A stretch of DNA of 56,000 nucleotides from Strigamia acuminata (lineage: Eukaryota; Arthropoda; Chilopoda; Geophilomorpha; Linotaeniidae): positions 1 through 56,000 of the forward strand of contig CASHSZ010000017.1 in NCBI GenBank assembly GCA_949358305.1, in the 5' to 3' direction. The notes beneath the pieces were generated by a model. It was not told where the DNA came from, searched no databases, and saw only the letters and a program-made list of their open reading frames with translations. This document shows, piece after piece, positions 9,393 through 19,710 of this stretch. Every line of letters starts with the position of its first letter. Positions within the stretch are counted from its first letter, which is position 1. Both the position numbers and the translations under genes were made by a program.

Positions 9393-10712
9393 TATATATA
9401 TATATTTTTATCTCACCCCTCTAAAACCAGTCGGGGGTTTAATGCCTCCACGGGGGGCAGCAGCTGCAATGTCGCATGTTATGATGAGTATAACACAAAC
9501 CAAAAGAACTGCTAGACTGATCTTGCTGAATTTCTGAGTTGAAAGAAACATGATATGTAAATTAAAAATTCAGGCGCTGCAAATTTTTTTAAGAGTTAAA
9601 ATTTACCATCGTTACTGCTGAAGTTGTCACTGGTGAGTCTTCAAGTGGAGATGTGTGAAAAACTGTTGGGATTATATAGGGCCAATGTTCGCTGCAATTT
9701 AATGTTATTGCAAACATAAAATATTCATTCATTTCATTAGGAAATAAAGGGAAGCAATTAGCTGTAATTAAGGCTTGAATTTTATTATAGGAAGCAAATG
9801 TGTGTTTTAATTAGTTTTAGTCACAAGCAATAAGTAATTTCTAAGTTTTTTATATATAAAATTTTATAATAATTTATATAAAATTATAGAAATCTCGTAA
9901 AAACGCGTTAAATACTGCAATTTTGCTCAAACGTACGGTATGTAAAAAAATGCCTTTTTTCAAAAAAAAAATGAAAGAGTGTGACAAAAATAATTGAGAT
10001 TAAATTCCAAAGTAGCCTTTAAACAAACGAATTTCGTAAAGAACATTTTTCGGTAATAAATTAAAATTAAATAGCTACAATGGTAAATAATTTAAATTTA
10101 ATTTTCTTCTATTAAAAAGTAAAATTTTAAAAAATATTTTTTTTTTCTTGAATTTTTTTTTCACATTTTGGATACGATTTTTATTATATTTCACCTTCTG
10201 ATTTAAAAAAAATATTTTTTGGTTAAAGTGTCTGCTTAAACCAGTTAATGAGACAGAATTCAGGTTCAAGTTAACACACTTCTTCAATGACTTTTGTAAT
10301 TTTGATGCCATTTTTAACACATACAAAAAACTTTCAACAATCTTTCAAATTTCTTTTTTAAAATATGGTAATAACAATAATAATAATAATAATAATAAAT
10401 GATAATTATAAAGTAGAGAAATTGTTTTGTAAATAAATTTACTTACTCTTTTAAACCCAAGTTTCAACCAAACAAGGTCAGAGAAAAGGGAACCTCACTG
10501 ATTCAAACCCCTCAAGCACATCCCTCTCACATTCATAAAAATATTACAATTTCTATTGGACCAAATTTTTACTAAAAAAAAATATAAAAAAACAATAATA
10601 ATAATTAATTGAAAATAAAAAATGTTAAAAATGACCATTTCCATCCCCAAAATGAAATATTTCGGCGGTGTTTTCTGGAGTGTTCCGACTCCATTTTATT
10701 TTATCGTTATTT
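9393..10712. other. AT-rich DNA without recognisable genes
   Basis: Long A and T runs and weak repeats. One minus-strand open frame at 10075-10326 is Lys/Asn/Phe-rich, as expected of chance frames in AT-rich DNA, and is not annotated. No RNA gene seen. Confidence 0.6.
10376..10398. repeat. (AAT)n microsatellite
   Basis: Seven uninterrupted AAT triplets within AT-rich DNA. Confidence 0.9.
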
Positions 10713-10857
10713 TGTGACGCGCCCGCTAACACGAGCGCCCCCTGTATTAATTCACGTATTAAATCACTTATGTTAATTTCCAACTAAGACATGGCTGCTT
10801 ATTTCAACCACTCATAATTTCATCCACTTTCATCAATTATTCGACGATAAGAACACA
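10713..10857 (+). repeat. Putative short 5' LTR of the Mag-like element
   Basis: Begins TGTGACGCGCCCGC and ends GAACACA, giving a TG...CA stretch of about 145 bp, followed after 4 nt by TGGCGACGAGG (10862-10872) in the place of a primer-binding site. Mag-lineage elements are known for short LTRs, so the size fits. No second LTR is present because the element is cut off at 13083, so the call rests on ends and position only. Confidence 0.45.
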
Positions 10858-11037
10858 TTATTGGCGACGAGGTATGAATTTCAACAAAGAATCCACGATC
10901 TTTTGTGACTTTTTGTGTGTTTTTCTCGTCGTTTGATGTCAAACTGGACTTGCTGACCACGCGTTGACCGTTAGGCTTAGCACCTTGTATCGTGAGTTTT
11001 TGTGCCGTTTTCATCGAAATTTTTTTTGCCGTGAATT

Positions 11038-12969
11038 ATGCCGTTGTCGGGAACCCCCGAGAAATACAACCCGCAAGACGACTGGGCGACGTACGTGCTT
11101 CAAATGAGTTGCGTGTTCGCCTGCAACAAAGTCGTCGACGACGCCGACAAAGTGAACACGCTTTTGTCGTGCGTGGGAATGGCCACGTTCGCGAAAATCG
11201 TCGATTTGACCCGGCCAAAGGACCCCACAACCATGAAGTACAAGGAAATAGTGGACCTGATGGAAAAACATCAAAAACCGAAGCCCATTGCGCAAGGCGA
11301 AATTGTGCGATTCCGCAACCGTAAACGAAATAAGGGCGAGACTGTTAGCGACTTCGCGGCGGCCCTTCATTCCCTCACCAAATACTGCAATTTCGGGGAA
11401 AATCAGGACGACGAAATGAGGAACCAGTTCATCGTCGGCCTAAATATGCGGCAAGTACAAGAAACCTTATATTTGCAAAAGGACTTGACCTTCGCCAAGG
11501 CGCTCGAGGCGGCCACTTCTGCAGAGATTGCTGGGGCAGATGTTTCCAGTTTCGTGGACGCACCATCAACGATCCACCAAATTAATGAACCCGGAAACTC
11601 CTCCAAATCCTCTTTTCATTCGCAGAAAAACGGTAGACGTCCCTCGAGAGGCTCCGGCGGTCAACACCACCAGTCGGACCACACCAAATCGCAGCACGAA
11701 ACGAAAAAGTGTAAACACTGCGGCAGGTCTGGACACCGACAGGACGAGTGCCGTTTCCGCACAGCCAAATGTCACGGCTGTGGCGTCGAGGGCCACATCA
11801 AGCCCGTCTGCCGCGCATCGAAATCGTCAACGTCCGCGCACCACACGACCGTGTCCGCCTTGAGAAAGCTGACATTTTACACCGTTCGTACGAGGAAGCC
11901 TAAAACCCCGATCGCGGTGAATGAAGTGTCCATCAGGCCGACCAAACCACTAGTTCTCGAGCTTCGAATCGCTCAGACGCTGTTATGGATGGAAATTGAC
12001 ACTGGAGCTGGCGCCACGATCATCAGTCGCGCGATGCATAATAAATATTTTTCTCAGTTCCAGATCCAACCACTTTCAACTGAATTTTCGTCGTACGATG
12101 GCCATTCCTTGCCGATGACGGGCGTGTGCATCGTTCCAGTTACGTACGACGGGAAAACACGCGAATTGCCGTTGTGTGTGGCTGAACACGGTCAAGTCCC
12201 GTTGCTGGGACGTGACTGGATGGACGAGTTCGGTTTGCTGCACGCTGCTGGTGCGGCCTTTCGTACCGTAATTTATCATGCTGCTGCCGGTGTTCCTCCG
12301 AAATTCGCTCGCAAACGTGCGACTCGACAGCAGGCTGCAGGTCCAAACAACTTGGAATTGGCCGCCTCCATTGCTCCAACTCGCGAGGGGGAAGTGCTTA
12401 CTGCGCCGCAAGACGATCCGTCTCCACCGTCGACTGTTGCTGCCCCTGCGTACAGATTGGCTCCTCCTGTGGCTGCGGCAGCTAAAGATGCTGCGCCGCA
12501 GTGCTCCGCCAGTGCAGCTGATCGCGAGACGTTGCGGACGATTTTGGACAAACATAAACACGTTTCCCGCGACGAAATTGGCCGGTGCAACGTGGCACCG
12601 CCAGCGCTTGAAAAGGAATTGCATAATCGAACTGTAATTTCGCCTTCTCGCTCAATTGAAGGGGATGAGCGTCATTCGGGCCCATTTGTTGTGCCTCAGA
12701 ACTCCACTGAGATTCCGCCAATTGTTCAAGCTCAACCTCAACTCGCGGCTCCTGACCAACCCCAGCCAAATATGCCTATTCCAATTCCTAACTCACCTCC
12801 GAGATTTCCTATTCCGTTGCTTCCTCCTCTTCCGCCGTCACCTCCTGCGCTTCAGTCCTTGCCTCAATTACCTGCGCAAGCAGCTCGCATTGTACGGCCA
12901 GCCAGGAAAAGAAAGCCAACGCGATTTTACGGTTTTCCAGTGAATTTAAATTATGGATTGAGTTTGTAA
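11038..12969 (+). CDS. Mag-like Ty3/Gypsy Gag-protease ORF fused to a Pol C-terminal tail (643 aa, internally deleted)
   Basis: Residues 1-180 match the layout of Mag/K02A2.6-type Gag: DDWATYVLQM near the start, then the RFRNRKRNKGETVSDF and DLTFAKALEAATSAE stretches. Two CCHC knuckles follow at about residues 225-260 (CKHCGRSGHRQDEC and CHGCGVEGHIKPVC). An aspartic protease has its active site in EIDTGAGATII (Asp near 321) and a second conserved stretch LLGRDWMDEFG near 389-399. After about residue 500 the ERT-leading segment (LRTILDKHKHVSRDEIG) normally found just before reverse transcriptase is followed directly by a Pro-rich segment and a basic RPARKRKPTRFYG tail typical of a Gypsy Pol C-terminus. 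No reverse transcriptase, RNase H or integrase core is present, yet the frame is unbroken. The start is the first ATG; gag and pol share one frame, as in Mag elements. Non-autonomous; could still supply capsid and protease. Confidence 0.85.
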   Translation: MPLSGTPEKYNPQDDWATYVLQMSCVFACNKVVDDADKVNTLLSCVGMATFAKIVDLTRPKDPTTMKYKEIVDLMEKHQKPKPIAQGEIVRFRNRKRNKGETVSDFAAALHSLTKYCNFGENQDDEMRNQFIVGLNMRQVQETLYLQKDLTFAKALEAATSAEIAGADVSSFVDAPSTIHQINEPGNSSKSSFHSQKNGRRPSRGSGGQHHQSDHTKSQHETKKCKHCGRSGHRQDECRFRTAKCHGCGVEGHIKPVCRASKSSTSAHHTTVSALRKLTFYTVRTRKPKTPIAVNEVSIRPTKPLVLELRIAQTLLWMEIDTGAGATIISRAMHNKYFSQFQIQPLSTEFSSYDGHSLPMTGVCIVPVTYDGKTRELPLCVAEHGQVPLLGRDWMDEFGLLHAAGAAFRTVIYHAAAGVPPKFARKRATRQQAAGPNNLELAASIAPTREGEVLTAPQDDPSPPSTVAAPAYRLAPPVAAAAKDAAPQCSASAADRETLRTILDKHKHVSRDEIGRCNVAPPALEKELHNRTVISPSRSIEGDERHSGPFVVPQNSTEIPPIVQAQPQLAAPDQPQPNMPIPIPNSPPRFPIPLLPPLPPSPPALQSLPQLPAQAARIVRPARKRKPTRFYGFPVNLNYGLSL

Positions 12970-13082
12970 TTTGTTTAGTTGATTTGTTTTATTGTAATTC
13001 GATCTTAGTATGTTACATTTGTTTGTCATTACATTTTAATTATTTGTTTGTGTAATTGCTCCCTTGGTTGGTTCCCAATTAA
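12970..13082 (+). other. 3' untranslated tail of the Mag-like element, truncated
   Basis: T-rich, 113 bp, no polypurine tract or 3' LTR recognised. It ends abruptly where the 23.5-kb block begins; the second copy of that block (36583) is preceded by unrelated DNA, so 13083 is a true junction. Confidence 0.6.
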
Positions 13083-13435
13083 CCTTTTCGCGGATTGGCT
13101 TCCGCGAAATCCGCATTTCGGGGGCGACTATTCTGGGGATTCCGGGTGGACCAAACTCTTCCGGAAAATGTCCGGGGTGGTGTTGGGAGTGTCAATAGAC
13201 TGTTTTGTGTCAAGGTTGTCAATTTTCATGTGAGTATTGGAAGGTTCATTTCTGCACATTCTCATGTATTTTTTTTCACAGGAGCGACAAGGAGCGATGA
13301 AGCGGGATCGAGCGAGAGTGGGTAAAATAAACTGGTTTACGTCTCCAATGCGCGTTCAAGATGGAATACGAACTCGGAATCGACTCCAACACGCGTTCGC
13401 GTGACATACGGACGCATTCACGACCCAGATCAAAA
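13083..13435 (+). repeat. Head module A of the block, with terminal hairpin
   Basis: Starts with a perfect hairpin: arms TTTCGCGGA and TCCGCGAAA (9 bp) around a 6-nt loop, at about 13086-13109. A GC-richer stretch of about 120 bp follows, then an intron-like segment, then about 150 bp leading into the satellite array. A diverged copy in the same orientation stands at 16027. One plus frame is open across the hairpin and intron in both copies, but it has no ATG at its start here, so coding is doubtful. Confidence 0.8.
13230..13281 (+). other. Candidate 52-nt spliceosomal intron in head module A
   Basis: GTGAGTATTGG donor and a T8 tract followed by CACAG acceptor; 52 nt is a normal short insect intron. 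The diverged head copy at 16174-16225 has the same length with GTAAGT, so donor strength is kept while bases change. Splicing is inferred from sequence only. Confidence 0.5.
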
Positions 13436-13439
13436 AATG

Positions 13440-14393
13440 ATCTCGTATTCGACTCGCTTTCTAGTCGAGTACGAATTTTGCCCTTCTTCAACGCGAAATC
13501 GTATTCGACTCGTTTTCGAGTCGAATGCGAATTTTGCCCTTCTTCAACGCGAAATCGTATTCGACTCGTTTTCGAGTCGAATGCGAATTTTGCCCTTCTT
13601 CAACGCGAAATCGTATTCGACTCGTTTTCTAGTCGAGTACGAGTTTTGCCCTTCTTCAACGCGAAATCGTATTCGACTCGTTTTCGAGTCGAATGCGAAT
13701 TTTGCCCTTCTTCAACGCGAAATCGTATTCGACTCGTTTTCGAGTCGAGTACGAGTTTTGCCCTTCTTCAACGAGAAATCGTATTCGACTCGTTTTCGAG
13801 TCGAGTACGAGTTTTGCCCTTCTTCAACGCGAAATCGTATTCGACTCGTTTTCGAGTCGAATGCGAATTTTGCCCTTCTTCAACGCGAAATCGTATTCGA
13901 CTCGTTTTCGAGTCGAGTACGAGTTTTGCCCTTCTTCAACGCGAAATCGTATTCGACTCGTTTTCGAGTCGAGTACGAGTTTTGCCCTTCTTCAACGCGA
14001 AATCGTATTCGACTCGTTTTCGAGTCGAATGCGAATTCGTATTCGACTCGTTTTCGAGTCGAATGCGAATTTTGCCCTTCTTCAACGCGAAATCGTATTC
14101 GACTCGTTTTCGAGTCGAGTACGAGTTTTGCCCTTCTTCAACGCGAAATCGTATTCGACTCGTTTTCGAGTCGAGTACGAGTTTTGCCCTTCTTCAACGC
14201 GAAATCGTATTCGACTCGTTTTCGAGTCGAATGCGAATTCGTATTCGACTCGTTTTCGAGTCGAATGCGAATTTTGCCCTTCTTCAACGCGAAATCGTAT
14301 TCGACTCGTTTTCGAGTCGAGTACGAATTTTGCCCTTCTTCAACGCGAAATCGTATTCGACTCGTTTTCGAGTCGAATGCGAATTCGTATTCG
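13440..14393 (+). repeat. 56-bp satellite array, plus orientation (about 17 units)
   Basis: Unit: TTTTGCCCTTCTTCAACGCG, then AAATCGTATTCGACTCG, TTTT, CGAGTCGARTRCGAR. Each unit carries a hairpin, arms ATTCGACTCG and CGAGTCGAAT (one or two changes in some units), with a TTTT loop. Because 56 is not a multiple of 3 and the unit lacks stops on this strand, all three frames stay open for about 1 kb. Those frames are not genes. Confidence 0.97.
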
Positions 14394-14551
14394 ATTCGAA
14401 TACGATTCGAATTCGATTCGAATACGAATACGATCAAAATACGAACTCGTAACAACTCGAATACGATGACCCGTTACCGGACTTTGACTCGTACGACTCG
14501 TATTCGAGATGTATTCGAGATGTATTCGAATCGTATTCGAGTCGCATTCGA

Positions 14552-14904
14552 GATGGTCGATGATTTCCACTCGCTCATATACGCGTTGTATACGAGCTCG
14601 TATTTTGATCGTAATCGTAAACGAATCGTTTACAAGTCGTATACAAGTTGTATACGACGTGTATACACCTCGTATACGAACGAAGTTTGGAAAATCCACC
14701 GGATACTTACTACGACATGAAAACACATAGTAGTCACATACGTCTTATTTGGAAATTGTGTTTTCACAAACTTCGTTCGTATACGAGGTGTATACACGTC
14801 GTATACAACTTGTATACAACTTGTAAACGATTCGTTTACGATTACGATCAAAATACGAGCTCGTATACAACGCGTATACGAGCGAGTGGAAATCATCGAC
14901 CATC
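14552..14904. repeat. Core hairpin 1 (137-bp stem, 79-nt loop)
   Basis: Stem 14552-14688 pairs with 14768-14904 with about two mismatches; loop 14689-14767. Made of GTATAC, GAGCTC and TTTACAAG-type palindromic words. Same loop as the three core hairpins in P2. Confidence 0.93.
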
Positions 14905-15055
14905 TCGAATACGACTCGAATTCGATTCGTATTCGATTCGAATACGATTCGAATTCGATTCGAATACGAATACGATCGAAATACGAACTCGTAACAACTC
15001 GAATACGAATCAAAGTCCGGGAAACAAAAATCGACCATCTCGTATACGATTCGAA

Positions 15056-15690
15056 AGCGAATCGAATACGATTTCGCGTTGAAGAAGGGCAAAACTCGTA
15101 CTCGACTCGAAAACGAGTCGAATACGATTTCGCGTTGAAGAAGGGCAAAACTCGTACTCGACTCGAAAACGAGTCGAATACGATTTCGCGTTGAAGAAGG
15201 GCAAAATTCGTACTCGACTCGAAAACGAGTCGAATACGATTTCGCGTTGAAGAAGGGCAAAACTCGTACTCGACTCGAAAACGAGTCGAATACGATTTCG
15301 CGTTGAAGAAGGGCAAAACTCGTACTCGACTCGAAAACGAGTCGAATACGATTTCGCGTTGAAGAAGGGCAAAATTCGTACTCGACTCGAAAACGAGTCG
15401 AATACGATTTCGCGTTGAAGAAGGACAAAATTCGCATTCGACTCGAAAACGAGTCGAATACGAATTCGCATTCGACTCGAAAACGAGTCGAATACGATTT
15501 CGCGTTGAAGAAGGGCAAAATTCGCATTCGACTCGAAAACGAGTCGAATACGATTTCGCGTTGAAGAAGGGCAAAATTCGTACTCGACTAGAAAGCGAGT
15601 CGAATACGATTTCGCGTTGAAGAAGGGCAAAATTCGTACTCGACTAGAAAGCGAGTCGAATACGATTTCGCGTTGAAAAAGGGAAAAACT
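15056..15690 (-). repeat. 56-bp satellite array, minus orientation (about 11 units)
   Basis: Reverse complement of the 13440-14393 array, forming the right outer arm of P1. The last two units carry the CTAGAAAG variant that mirrors the first unit of the left array. Confidence 0.95.
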
Positions 15691-16026
15691 CGTACGCGAT
15701 TCAGTGAAACTAAATTTACATGTGCGCGTTGACGCGCGCGATTCGTGTGTTCTACGTGAGTAAATAGAGTGCGCGTCACATATGAATACAAAATGTCGAC
15801 CATGCGTCGCCACGATGCCAGTGGACGAATTCTGCGAATTCGTGCAAACGCAGAAAGTTAAAAATATTCAAATTTGACGCCCACGATGACTCGTTCGTAG
15901 TAGACGCCTCCACAACTGCTTTTGAAAAGAATTTGATAAATGTTTGGAAATAATATTTAGGATTTTCTTTAATCATATCAGGAAACTGAAAACAGAAATA
16001 AAGTTTATACATTGGAAATTTTTTAT
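15691..16026 (+). other. Spacer between P1 and head module B, with a possible gene-end fragment
   Basis: Mostly unrecognised. A plus-strand frame is open for 55 codons (15786-15953, ending AFEKNLINVWK then TAA) without an ATG at its start; AATAAA follows at 15997-16002. This resembles a terminal exon or a captured gene end, but a chance frame is equally possible. No family recognised. Confidence 0.3.
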
Positions 16027-16380
16027 CCTTTTCGCGGATTGGCGTCCGCGAAATCCGCATTTCGGGGGAGACTATTCTGCGGATTCCGGGTGGACCAAAC
16101 TCTTCCGAAAAATGTCCGGGGTGGTGTTGGGAGTGTCGATAGACTGTTTTGTGTCAAGGTTGCCAATTTTCATGTAAGTATTGGAAGGTTCATTTCTGTG
16201 CATTCTCATATATTTTTTTTCACAGGAGCAATGAGGCGCGATAAAGGGGGATCAAGCGAGAGTGAAAAAGATAAACTTGTTTACGTCTCAAATGCGCGTT
16301 CGCGATGGAATACGAACTTGGAATCGACTCCAATACGCGTTCGCGTCGCATACGAACGCATTTACAACTCGTTTTCGACT
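16027..16380 (+). repeat. Head module B (diverged copy of head module A)
   Basis: Same hairpin start, same order and the same 52-nt intron-like segment as at 13083, with scattered substitutions and almost no length change over the first 200 bp. It precedes palindrome P2 as module A precedes P1. Confidence 0.88.
16174..16225 (+). other. Candidate 52-nt intron in head module B
   Basis: GTAAGTATTGG donor, T8 tract, CACAG acceptor. Same length as in module A. Confidence 0.5.
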
Positions 16381-16384
16381 TTGA

Positions 16385-16640
16385 TTAAAAAGGAACAAAT
16401 ATGATTAAAAATCAACAAAAATATACAAAACTTGATAAGAAATGTATAAACATTGATTAGAAATCGACAAAAATCGACTGAAATCTGACAATAATCGAAT
16501 AAAATCGGACAATAATCAATTCAGAATGACAAATAACAATTACAATTGGTAAAAATTGACCAAAAATACAGAAAAATCGATTAAAAACCAGCAAAAACAA
16601 ACAGAAAACGATTAAATCAATTAAAAATCAACAAATAACC
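16385..16640 (+). repeat. A-rich outer inverted repeat, left copy
   Basis: Diverged inverted partner of about 30655-30880; they share a perfect core of over 30 bp around CAGAATGACAAATAAC and several flanking stretches, with deletions. They bracket the tandem arrays and P2, so the inverted symmetry once extended beyond P2. Confidence 0.75.
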
Positions 16641-19590
16641 AAAATTGCCCTCAACACACCCCAACAACCTTCCACCACTCAAATTACACCGGAAAAAAAC
16701 AAATTCAAACCGAAAAATCAACAAAGAATGCCAAAAAAAATATTGCAAACAAAGAGATAAGATCAATTCTCGAGGCAAATTCTCACCACAAAACAACGCA
16801 TCGCCGCCGACATCAACTTTTTAAATTTGAGAAACTCGCGTTTTTACGTGTACCGGTGCAGTACCGGGACCGCGGTACTTGTACTGCGGTATACATTTAA
16901 GTGTACAGTGCACAACACTACTGTTTATTTTTAATGATCCAATAAATAAAATTTGAAACAAAGTTGAGTGGAATTGTACGTTTCTCGTATATTAAAGTTT
17001 TTATTTTTTAATTTTTTTTGTTCCATACTAGAATGGCGATTCGATACTTTTGTAGCTCGAATTCACTGATATAAACGTGGTCGGTTTTCATCACGCGTCA
17101 ATGCGCTCGTGCAATAGTATAGGCGCGCATGGCTTGATGCGCACAAAACTTGCAAAACTTGCACGGAATTTGGTCAATTTTTGACAAATTTCAGCAGATT
17201 TTTGCCTATATTTGACAAATTTCCACTGATTTTTGACAATATTTGACCCAACAACTGCGCCACGTTCCAGGCGCCGGTTTAGGCATTTTAGACCCGTTTT
17301 AGACCGTTTTAGATGGCGAAAACGTTCTCTCCATCATTTTCTACCCCTGGGTGAGGTTTTCAGCGTTCATGATTGATGAAAAAGCTGTTTTCTAACTAGC
17401 TGTCCCATTGCTAGTTTTGGCGTCAGGTTTTAGCAACCTTCCGATCCGACTCTGTCGTCTGCACGACCTCCAAGACCGTTTTAGGGTTAATTTGAGTCAA
17501 ATAATTCATTCTGGGGGTTGTTTTGGGTTTTTTACAAGTGTGTTTTTGTAGTTTTTATTGGTTTCAAACATTGTCAATTCTTTATACAAGTGTAACTTTC
17601 ATTTCTCTGTATTTTGAGAACTTTGCATTGCAGCAAAGTTCATTTCTTGCCCCTTAATTATTGTGTAATTGTTGGTTTTCAAGCCCGTTTTTTAACAATA
17701 ACTTTATTTGAAGTGCCTATTGTTTCAGGCACGTGCTTCCACGTGCCTTTTATTGTTGAGCAATTTCTTGGGCAGTTGCGCTCCTGTTGCTAGCATTGCC
17801 GCGCGTTCTCCGCGCGCGTACTCGCGTTTCGCATCACACACATTCGGATTCGATGGCCTATCGCGGCGGCACATTGTGTGGCATAGCGCGGCAGGTTGCA
17901 ATTGCTAATGCTACGGTCGACGGCGATTCGCATGCGCTATCCGCTGCATCAAACCCCAAATACCGATCAAAAATCGCAGAAAACACTAATCCCGACCCAA
18001 AAACCGCCAAAATTACCCTCAACACACGCCAACAACCTTCCACCACTTAAATTACACCGGAAAAAAACAATTTCAAACCGAAAAATCAACAAAAAAGGCC
18101 AAAAAAATATTGCAAACAAAGAGAAAAGATCAATTATCGAGGCAAATCCCCACCACAAAACAACGCATCGCCGGTATACACTTAAGCGTACAGTGCACAA
18201 CACTACTGTTTATTTTCAATGATCCAATAAATAAAATTTGAAACAAAGTTGAGTGGAATTGTACGTTTCTTGTATATTAAAGTTTTTATTTTGTTTGTTT
18301 ACACTTAATTTTTTTTTTCCATCATAGAATGGCGACTCGATACTTTTGTAGCTCGAATTCACTTCGTAAACGTGGTCGGTGTTCATCACGCGTCAATGCG
18401 CTCGTGCAATAGTATAGGCGCGCATACGATTTGATGCGCGCAAAACTTGCAAAACTTGCACGGAATTTGGGCAATTTTTGACAAATTTCAGCAGATTTTT
18501 GCCTGTATTTGACAAATTTCAGAAGATTTTTGCCTATATTTGACAAATTTCAGAAGATTTCCTCAATCCTCAAACATTTGCTGAAATTTCTCATAAAATT
18601 TCTAAAATTAATTGAAATTTGTCTGAAATTTGTCTGGAATTTGTCAAATATTGTCAAAAATCCGTGGAAATTTGTCAAATACTGGCAAAAATCCATGTAA
18701 ATTTGTCAAAAATTGCCATAATTCGGTGCAAATTGTGTTAGATATTGGAAAAATTTATTTTAACGCTTCCAACGCGCCAGTAAATCGCGCGTGCACACGC
18801 ATGGATTTTTTGTCATAGTTGGATGCGCGCAAACCTCACGTAACTTGCGCCAAAATTTGGCAATTTTTGACAAATTTCAGCAGATTTTTGCCAGTATTTG
18901 ACAAATTTCCACTGATTTTTGACAATATTTGACCCAACAACTGCGCCACGTTCCAGGCGCCGGTTTAGGCATTTTAGACCCGTTTTAGACCGTTTTAGAT
19001 GGCGAAAACGTTCTCTCCATCATTTTCTACCCCTGGGTGAGGTTTTCAGCGTTCATAATTGATGAAAAAGCTGTTTTCTAACTAGCTGTCCCATTGCTAG
19101 TTTTGGCGTCAGGTTTTAGCAACCTTCCGATCCGACTCTGTCGTCTGCACGACCTCCAAGACTGTTTTAGGGTTAATTTGAGTCAAATAATTCATTCTGG
19201 GTGTTGTTTTGGGTTTTTTACAAGTGTGTTTTTGTAGTTTTTATTGGTTTCAAACATTGTCAATTCTTTATACAAGTGTAACTTTCATTTCTCTGTATTT
19301 TGAGAACTTTGCATTGCAGCAAAGTTCATTTCTTGCCCCTTAATTATTGTGTAATTGTTGGTTTTCAAGCCCGTTTTTTAACAATAACTTTATTTGAAGT
19401 GCCTATTGTTTCAGGCACGTGCTTCCACGTGCCTTTTATTGTTGAGCAATTTCTTGGGCAGTTGCGCTCCTGTTGCTAGCATTGCCGCGCGTTCTCCGCG
19501 CGCGTACTCGCGCGTTTCGCATCACACACATTCGGGTTCAATGGCCTATCGCGGCGGCACATTGTGTGGCATAGCGCGGCACGTTGCAAT
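16640..19590 (+). repeat. 1.68-kb tandem unit, inverted copies on the left arm (one full, one partial)
   Basis: 17903-19590 is a full unit in the opposite orientation to the 22713-29427 array. 16640-17902 is a partial, older copy lacking about 400 bp between two similar TTTGACAAATTTCAGCAG stretches. The partial copy also holds a segment at about 16845-16890 (GTGTACCGGTGCAGTACC region) missing from all other units. Non-coding in appearance. Confidence 0.9.
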
Positions 19591-19632
19591 TACGTGACGT
19601 GGCACGTTGCTGTTACGTGACGCGATAGCCAG

Positions 19633-19639
19633 TATTTAA
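19633..19639 (+). promoter_or_regulatory. Possible TATA box facing the satellite array
   Basis: TATTTAA about 70 bp before the first satellite unit; mirrored at 22664-22670 on the minus strand, so both arms would point inward. No clear initiator follows, so this is weak. Confidence 0.2.
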
Positions 19640-19710
19640 GCAGGGGATTCCATCATCGTTTACACAAATGCGCATTGCAACGTGGAGGCGCATTCGAGTC
19701 CTTTTCCCAA

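Larger units (their letters stand above)
13440..15690. repeat. Palindrome P1 (2.25 kb)
   Basis: Left arm: 56-bp satellite array then word-like GTATAC/TTCGAATCG DNA. Right arm: the reverse complement. Centre: 79-nt loop at 14689-14767. Variant units are mirrored: the CTTTCTAG-type unit sits at the outer edge of both arms, and units lacking the linker (GAATTCGTATTCGACTCG junctions) occur on both sides. The arms differ in repeat number (about 17 against 11). Confidence 0.93.

Noticed and set aside
10075-10326. 83-codon minus-strand frame
   Set aside because: Lys/Asn/Phe-rich composition expected by chance in AT-rich DNA; no signals.
12076-12624. Minus-strand 182-codon frame under the Mag-like ORF
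   Set aside because: Antisense shadow of the Gag-protease frame, which has clear motifs.
13083-13109. Helitron terminus
   Set aside because: A hairpin is present but the expected TC start and CTRR end in the correct relation to it were not found; kept only as a passing idea.
13440-14393. CRISPR-like array of regular repeats
   Set aside because: The whole 56-bp unit is repeated with no variable spacers, there are no cas genes, and the DNA is eukaryotic.
13361-15813. Long open frames (up to about 440 codons) over P1 and the equivalent ones in P2 and copy 2
   Set aside because: They are translations of the 56-bp satellite, exist in several frames at once and on mirrored strands, and have no promoter or codon structure.
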